Below, piece by piece: positions 57,766 through 64,000 of a stretch of 64,000 nucleotides of DNA; the stretch's first letter is position 1; each line of letters begins with the position of its first letter. The notes below the pieces were generated by a model. The model was not told the DNA's origin. It saw only the letters and a program-made list of their open reading frames with translations, and did not search any database. Made by a program: the position numbers and the translations under genes. The stretch comes from Acheta domesticus (Eukaryota > Arthropoda > Insecta > Orthoptera > Gryllidae), in NCBI GenBank assembly GCA_031308135.1, contig JAHLJT010000631.1:223519654-223583653 (forward strand), given 5' to 3'.

Positions 57766-58200
57766 TTGAAGACCTTGGAACAATAATATGCTATGCCACC
57801 GTTCTGATGAAATTGAGATATTGTGTTTCCGTTTAGTGTACGAATCAGTTTAAATATTATTGGACATAATGCGGATATTTCGTCTTGTGAACGTTAAACC
57901 TTTGTCTTTTCTCAAAACTTCGTATAGTGGCATTTAGTCTACAATTGAAGATCTCGGGACAATAACATGCTATGGCACTATACGTAAGTTTTGAGAAAAA
58001 GGAAAGAAAAAAGTTCAGACATTGCTTTCTACACATTGAGATAAAAAATATTAATTTAGAATTACACTGCCATCTTGCGGCGAATCTTTAAAATAAAAAC
58101 CCAACATCTAGATACAACTATGGGGCATCGAAATACACGAATATCTCAATATCATCAGAAATGTGGCCAGGCATGTTATTACGCCAAGGTCCTCAATTCA
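57766..58200. mobile_element. foldback MITE with a nested third copy of its end
   Basis: The left end AATTGAAGACCTTGGAACAA...GATGAAATTGAGATATT (57766-57830) is complementary to the right end (58135-58200). Near the middle, AATTGAAGATCTCGGGACAA (57935) is a third copy in left-end orientation. It is enclosed by its own inverted repeat, CTTTTCTCAAAACTTCGTAT (57908) and atacgtaagttttgagaaaaag (57984). This suggests insertion of one family member into another. No coding. Confidence 0.7.
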
Positions 58201-58599
58201 ACATGGTAAAATTCCTTGAAATAATGAAAAATAAATAATTTTTATTTAGATTTCACTGATTTTTTCTGAACTAAGAGAACTACTGTAAAAGTTCACAATT
58301 ATGTGCCAAGGATATGCAACTTTAGGCCAAACATATTTAAGAGGCAATGGTACCCTCTATCGGCTCCTATACTTCTAGTACTAATATAATACTCCTGTAA
58401 AAGCAATCTCGTTGAATACAGTACGTTTCTTCGAGAATATGATTGAAATTATCATTGTCTCTTGCACATGGTTAATCTTGAGTTGTATAGTTTGGCTCAT
58501 AGTTGTATCATTTTGCGGTGATATGAATGATTTTTGCCAATCCCCTTCATTCATATTCTACAATTGCTGTGAAGCCATACGCCAGTGGTGTCCAGGTCG
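58201..58599. other. intergenic, no gene seen
   Basis: No supported feature. Confidence 0.4.
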
Positions 58600-59430
58600 T
58601 CTACTGGAGGCAGTGGCACGCGTTGTGGCATGACACGAGCTTCTCTGCGCAAGTAGCGTCGGGAAAGGGAACTATTAGTAACCCCGCCGTTTTACAATAG
58701 GGATGGCGTTGTCTCTGGTGGGGGGGTAATGAACTGCGTGGAGGGGCGATTTCGTCGTGGAACTCGTGCCCCGGACTCCCGCTGGTGGCATCGACCTTGA
58801 CAACACTGCCATAGGTTATGGGTCCATCCAGTCTCGTAATCATGGAGATGGCTACAGCAGTTGTTCGGTGAAAGTTGAAAAATGTATCGTCGGTCGGTAG
58901 CGGTGCGCCTCGTCGCTCAGTGATCCATCTCGTCGCAAGAGCTCCGCATCGCAGTGTCGCCGGCGATGGCGGCCGTGCGGTGCCGAGGCAAAGGGCCCTC
59001 GGGAGCCCAGGCGAACGCGGAGGCGCCCGCTCCCAACTTCGCCCGCCGCCGTGCGACGACGCCCGCTCCGCCCCGCCCCGCCCCGCCCCGCCCCGCCCCG
59101 CCCCGCCCCGCCCCGCCCCGCCCCCGCCCCGCCCCGCCCCGCCCCCGCCCCGCCCCGCCCCGCCCCGCCCCGCCCCATCCCGCGAGCGCACATGCATCTT
59201 TCATCCGACAGCCGCGCTTTTTAACCTCGTTAGGCGCTCGGATTAATCTAGAGCACGCTGTGGCGGCGGTGGCGGCGGCGGCGGCCACGTGCATTATTCA
59301 GCTGCCGCAATAGATTTCGCTCCGCGAAGGCCTGACGCGCGAGGCGGTGTCCCCGAAGACGGGCGCAGCTGCTACTGCCGCCGCCGCGGGAAGAACTTGC
59401 TATTCGTAACCAAACCTCAGTTTGCTTCAC
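58600..59430. other. large CpG-rich island
   Basis: About 830 bp rising from moderate to extreme GC. It holds a CCCCG array (listed separately), GGCGGCGGTGGCGGCGGCGG near 59263 and dense CpG throughout. Frames up to 198 codons on the minus strand are low-complexity and unrecognised. Probably a promoter/first-exon region or an orphan island. Confidence 0.45.
59066..59176. repeat. CCCCG pentanucleotide array
   Basis: About 22 near-perfect CCCCG units with a few CCCCCG variants. The G-rich strand could form G-quadruplexes and matches Sp1/KLF GC-box cores. Explains the uninterrupted Gly/Arg/Ala and Pro/Arg frames on both strands. Confidence 0.9.
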
Positions 59431-60214
59431 GTAGCGGCCTCCGGAGAATTTAAAACTAACCCATGAAAACTGTAGAAGATGATGGTACCGAGCCCAGTAC
59501 AGAAATTCAATTACGTTCGCTTTCTGGTTTCAAAGTTTTAATATGTTACTTGATTGTTTGTTGACTATGATTGAACGAGTTTGGCATAAATGATAAACAA
59601 TGAGTATATTAAACAAAACATGAAGATGTATTTTCTGATCTGAAGTATATTTCAGTCGCTTTATATGCAAATCTGTGTTAAGAAACTATAGTAAAAACCG
59701 ATAATTTACTTCTGTGTAGTTAGAGGGGCCTAAATAAAATTTATAAAATTTCTGTTCATGGAGATATGCCCATGAGGGGCCTAAATAAAATCTATATTCG
59801 TGGAGACAACATGCCCTTCTTTGGACCCTTCAGAAACATCATTGAATTGCATATTTACAAGTAATATTGTACGCAAGAGGGATTGCGTGACTACTTAGAA
59901 GTTATAATCATAGAAAATGGGAAGCCCAATTATATCAATTACCAGTAGTTTTCTTTGTGGTTCACAACTTTATGAAATAAGTATCCAATTTTTCAAAATT
60001 TTATTTTCAATGCTGTAGATAATCGATAGTATTTTTCTTTGCTTACTGAGTTCGCCTGAAATATATTCATAATTTTGTTATCGATTTGCAGATAATTTTC
60101 TCTTACCTACGAACTATGTTCCATATTTACGAGGAGTTTTGACACCAAAAGTATGAAGTGGTATGTGCAACTACTGAGCTAATGATTATTTTTGCAAAAC
60201 TTGATTCTCCACAA
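59431..60214. other. intergenic with a short tandem duplication
   Basis: GAGGGGCCTAAATAAAAT occurs at about 59723 and 59773, followed each time by a ttcatggaga/ttcgtggaga and atgccc block, a diverged duplication of about 50 bp. No gene. Confidence 0.5.
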
Positions 60215-60500
60215 GCGTGAAAAGCAAGAGAGCGCGAGATCTTATGCAAAATTATGCGGATCTCACACGAAAGAACAAACGCCCTGCGGCTCCCTCTGTT
60301 CGCTTTTCTTGGAGGTTGAGAAGGGCTTTGTTTCGGATTCCTTGGGCACCGCCCCATCGCGGGGCGCCCCGCCTCGTTGCTCTTGTTGCCACCGCCGCAG
60401 TCTCTGGGAGGTGTCGACGGCCGCTGCGCCGGCTCACTCCCGCCAGAAGTGGGCTACGGTCCCGCATTTCTCTCGTACTCCTGGAACCCCGCATTCTACT
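60215..60500. other. moderate CpG-rich segment
   Basis: GC-rich core at about 60345-60430 (CGCGGGGCGCCCCGCC near 60358). The 149-codon plus frame crossing it shows no family motif. Confidence 0.35.
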
Positions 60501-60929
60501 CACCTACGTCCACAGCACTGTTGTAATCTCTCTCTGGTAGTAAAACATTTTGAAGGTTCTTCACATGATGAGCCAGACCATGAGAAAATGAATGATATTG
60601 ACCGAAAGGAAGGGGGATCGCGGTATACGACAAAAGCATAAAAAATTACTTCTACTACTAAGATACTTCATTAATGAAAGGTTTGGTTTGACTAATTTAA
60701 ACTGATATAATTAATGGTATAAAACGATTAGTACTCGATTCCCTGAAAACCTGGCCACACATTTTATGAATGAAACTTATTTAAAATATTATCTTGCAAA
60801 TTCGCTTCATTACAGTATTTAAGTGTGAAAAATAGGCAAATAGGAGCTTGAGTCATAAGCTATCAAAAGCGTTGCAAGTCAGTGGTAATATGTCATAGAA
60901 ATTCATTTGTGAAATTTAAACGTGCCTAC

Positions 60930-61372
60930 TTCACTCTCGCCCTGTCAAAAACCAAAAGAATTTTTGAGAAAATTTTGAAAGTGTCTTCATGTAAAGTGCC
61001 CCTAAATTTTAAAAAGTGTTTTTCAAAATCTCAAAGCTTGGACTCGATCAGATGGACAGGGGTGTCTTCAACTTGGAAAAAATCCTACGCATGGTTTAGG
61101 CGCTAGTGGTGTTCACAGACGGACGGACGTTTTAATTTTCAATTTCATTTCAGTATCAAGGACCCACAAAATACGGTTTCTGGCTACACCACGTGTTCAA
61201 ATATTTGTTTTCTTAATTTAGCAACTGGATTTATCCACTTTTCCGTTATCAGGGTTCGGCAATGAATTTTTTCTGCCGAAAATTCGCTGTTTTTTCGCTC
61301 AGCAATAAATAACTTTCTCTTCACTACATATATTACTCCATATATACGTATGTATATGAGAAAGTAAAAACT
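60930..61372 (+). repeat. repeat A, copy 9 (plus orientation)
   Basis: The clearest plus-strand 3' portion: GTGTTCACAGACGGACGGAC near 61111, TATCAAGGACCCACAAAATA near 61152, TTTCTGGCTACACCACGTGT near 61175, TTTATCCACTTTTCCGTTAT near 61230, ttttttctgccgaaaattcg, then cap tatatacgtatgtatatgag followed by aaagtaa. Used as reference for the family. Confidence 0.8.
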
Positions 61373-62869
61373 CAGAAATATCACCCAGACAGCTAGATTT
61401 GCAAGTTGTGGAAAGCATATTTATTTTCGAACAGAGATCGAACAAATCAAAAATACTTTTAAAGAGCTAATGTTTCCACCAAAGATACAAAGTCTGTTTT
61501 GAAAAAAAATCAGTATCAAGTACTCCCACTCCGCGCAACTCCAAATTCTATTAAACTATTGTCCGGTTACAATATTTTAAGTCAAGGATAAAATAATTAG
61601 ATCAGTAATTTTAAGGATTTACTGACACGCGTTGGACACATAAAATTCACAATAATTGGTAATACAAATACATCCACCATGTGATCAATAATAATATGTG
61701 ACATTTAATTGAGTACGTTGTCATGTATCAAGATTCAGGTCAAGGAACTGATTTCGGAAGAATATTTAAAGGGGCGCGACTCGATAGAATTGTGTGAAAA
61801 AGAGAATGGCTGAAAATTATTTTCAATATACGGTGTGCATTTGTTTCGTCCAGTTAACGAAACTATAGAAATCTATAAGACCCTCTGCATTCCAAAAGAG
61901 GATTTTAATTTGGCATTGATTTCATTTCTCAAACCATGAAACTTAATAATTATTTTTTTGACGCGTAATATAATCATGAAATTTAAAAAAAGTATTGTGT
62001 CAGTGTACATGTCGATAATCTGCCATATATTAAAATATGTTTGATGAGAAATAAAACTTTCCAATTGTATTTTAATAAGTGTGTGAAAAATATGATTTAA
62101 TATAGCTACAAATAAATGAAATGTAATTAGCTCGACCTGTGCAAAAAATCCGCACTTTGGAAATAATAGCTTTCGGAATGAAAATTGCTTTATAATTTAA
62201 TTCATCTTCGAAGCGAACAATCCCTGCACTGTGCGACGCAAGTATTATACGCCCAGTAGTGGGAGAGTAACCATTCTAGTATTACTAAACGTTGAGATTA
62301 AGTGCCACAGAAAATAAAATTGACCCTTCAGTTTTATTGTGAAAGATTATTTATTTTTTTAAATTTAATGTAACATATATTTCTGGTTTCTGCACTTTTC
62401 TGACAGCCACATTATAGGATAAGCCGGAATTTTTTTCCAGCTTCAGGGACATGTTACGGTACGGTAACGGTAAAAGTGATCCCTTCCCCCCTCCGAAGTT
62501 GTACTGGAAATTTGCCTTTGAGTTATACGCATTTTATACATATGTCCTTGATTTTTAAGCAACTCCGTGCCCACGAATATTTGAAATCTCATTGAATGCA
62601 TCAGTACGTGATCTGACACTCATCTGTGCACAAGGTGTTGTCTAAAAATCAAGGGGAAGTGCCATACCTATAAATACAGGCAATTTCCCAATATATGTAT
62701 ATTCATTGGCAAATGGAGTTCATTTGCGACCACGCTACATGCCCTAGAAGTTCGTAACATTTATTCTGATGCTCCTGTATGACACCCGAAAATAACTAAA
62801 TCACCAAATATGTAATTGAAAGTATCGCATTCTGTGTAATTACTACTTCGAAGAATAATTCGCGCTCTA
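61373..62869. other. intergenic AT-rich DNA, no gene seen
   Basis: No supported feature. Confidence 0.5.
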
Positions 62870-62873
62870 TCAG

Positions 62874-62963
62874 CTGGGGGGGGGGTACTCTATCAGCCGA
62901 AGGGAAACAGGTGAGGATCAGGGTGGACGGGGGGGGCTCCACCGGTTCCTCACCTGTTTTTCC
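62874..62963. repeat. poly-G tracts with a stem-loop
   Basis: Runs of ten and eight G (about 62876-62885 and 62929-62936) lie around a stem formed by GGAAACAGGTGAGGA (62903-62917) and TCCTCACCTGTTTTTCC (62947-62963). Confidence 0.6.
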
Positions 62964-64000
62964 TTTATTTCCCATCACTTCCTCATCATTTTCCAAAATG
63001 TCCCACAAAACTCGTTTAGTCTCAGAACCCATTTCTCCTCACATAACTTACGAGTGTCCCATTGGGATACAAAAGCTGACATTAAGGGTTTTGGATGCAT
63101 CGTTTTCGAGCCATGAGCGATTGTGTTGAGTGTTGTAGTAATTTGTTTTATATGTCAAAATCCTCAAACTTTAATTGTTTAGTTTTAAATATTTTGGATG
63201 CAGGATTGGGAATAATTCCCTATTAAACAGAAGAACACTAATAGTAACTCTTAGTGTTGATGATATCAACTGTCGAAATCCGTCAACTTTCTCAAAGCTA
63301 TTTTTTATTATAAAGAGAACAGATAGTTAAAATAGATTTTCAAAATTTCATTGAACGTTCACTGTTCTACGATATGAAATTCAACAAATTTAACATCACA
63401 TTCATCTAAAAGAAACAAAATTGAATAATGTAATTCATTTGTCAGTATTATTTTTTTATTTTCAAAATATTTTCTGTGAGAAAAGGCGTGGAAAATTTCA
63501 CTTTCATATATGAGTAAAATTTAAGTTGTGTTTTCTTTCTTCGTACAAATAAATTCTAAGAACTGATTGCGAATATACTACAGATCTGAAGACATGTGTT
63601 TACAAAGTTTACATAATTATATTGCATATAAGTAATAGTATGTCAACTCGATATATAAATATTTATTGGTAAATTAGATTATACACTGTTAGGTAGGATG
63701 TAATGACAGTGTTAAGTAATTTAAGTATCAGCCAAATTACTGAACAAATTACTGTTACTTTCATTTGTGTTCGACATTGTGTCAGTCAATAAATATAGTG
63801 AGAATGACGATCGCACCTTAAAGTTCTTCAACATGAAAAGATATTATTCAGGCAATTGTGATTATTGATTAAAATGTTATTTGATTTAATATAATATATG
63901 ATTACACTAAATTATGATTTGAATATTCCGTCAAATATGAAAATACCATTGATACGGTAGACACAATGAAAAAATAATTAGCGAATTTATTTCATCAGTA
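62964..64000. other. intergenic AT-rich DNA, no gene seen
   Basis: No supported feature to the end of the window. Confidence 0.5.

Noticed and set aside
58601..59313. Gly/Arg- and Pro/Arg-rich frames
   Set aside because: Produced by the CCCCG array.
1..64000. CRISPR array, bacterial operon, rRNA or TTAGG telomeric repeats
   Set aside because: No regularly spaced direct repeats with spacers, no ribosome-binding-site-led gene clusters, no rRNA motifs and no TTAGG array were seen.

Overview
The window looks like gene-poor nuclear DNA from an insect, plausibly a hemimetabolous one with a large genome. The background is AT-rich and non-coding. It carries many arthropod-type Tc1/mariner, hAT, pogo and non-LTR remnants and a tRNA-derived SINE family, and is dotted with short CpG-rich islands. 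Species was not resolved. No bacterial, viral or organellar gene organisation is visible, and no rRNA, bona fide tRNA gene or CRISPR array was found.

The only convincing host protein-coding sequence is one uninterrupted 356-codon reading frame at 33669-34739 (+). It is a type II membrane protein of the MGAT4 (N-acetylglucosaminyltransferase IV) family. It aligns over almost the whole GT54 catalytic domain, but the acidic metal/donor-binding motif (LEDD in active relatives) reads L-G-Y-G, and the frame stops where the family would continue into its C-terminal domain. A 103-codon lysine-rich frame at 7724-8035 (-) is a weak candidate.

Layout. 1-4.3 kb: AT-rich, no gene. 4.3-10.2 kb: two SINE copies, two foldback elements, a long AT-rich repeat (called repeat A here) and the small frame. 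10.9-17.4 kb: two more repeat-A copies. 19-24 kb: CpG islands, a GC minisatellite, an internally deleted mariner, a SINE fragment and a hAT-like end. 27-32 kb: a CRE-containing CpG island, a pogo/Tigger-type MITE, a SINE and two adjacent repeat-A copies. 33.6-36.3 kb: the MGAT4-like frame followed by a dead mariner-type element. 37-43.5 kb: repeat A, CpG islands, a near-perfect 31-bp hairpin and SINE copies in the opposite orientation. 44.6-49.6 kb: two decayed Tc1-like elements, a second foldback copy and a second tRNA-derived SINE head. 50.2-51.9 kb: an AT microsatellite and two CpG islands. 52-57 kb: repeat A split by a jockey-like LINE remnant, then a LINE fragment with a restriction-like endonuclease and a LINE reverse-transcriptase fragment. 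57.7-64 kb: a foldback MITE, GC-rich islands, one more repeat-A copy and AT-rich DNA.

Nothing here forms an operon or pathway. The most unusual signals are (i) the MGAT4-like frame without its catalytic acidic motif, (ii) repeat A, a non-coding family seen at least eight times, built from internal modules of about 280 bp and capped by near-palindromic CTTTCTC/GAGAAAG ends, and (iii) the 31-bp hairpin at 39750-39817. All statements come from reading the sequence; no alignments or database searches were run.
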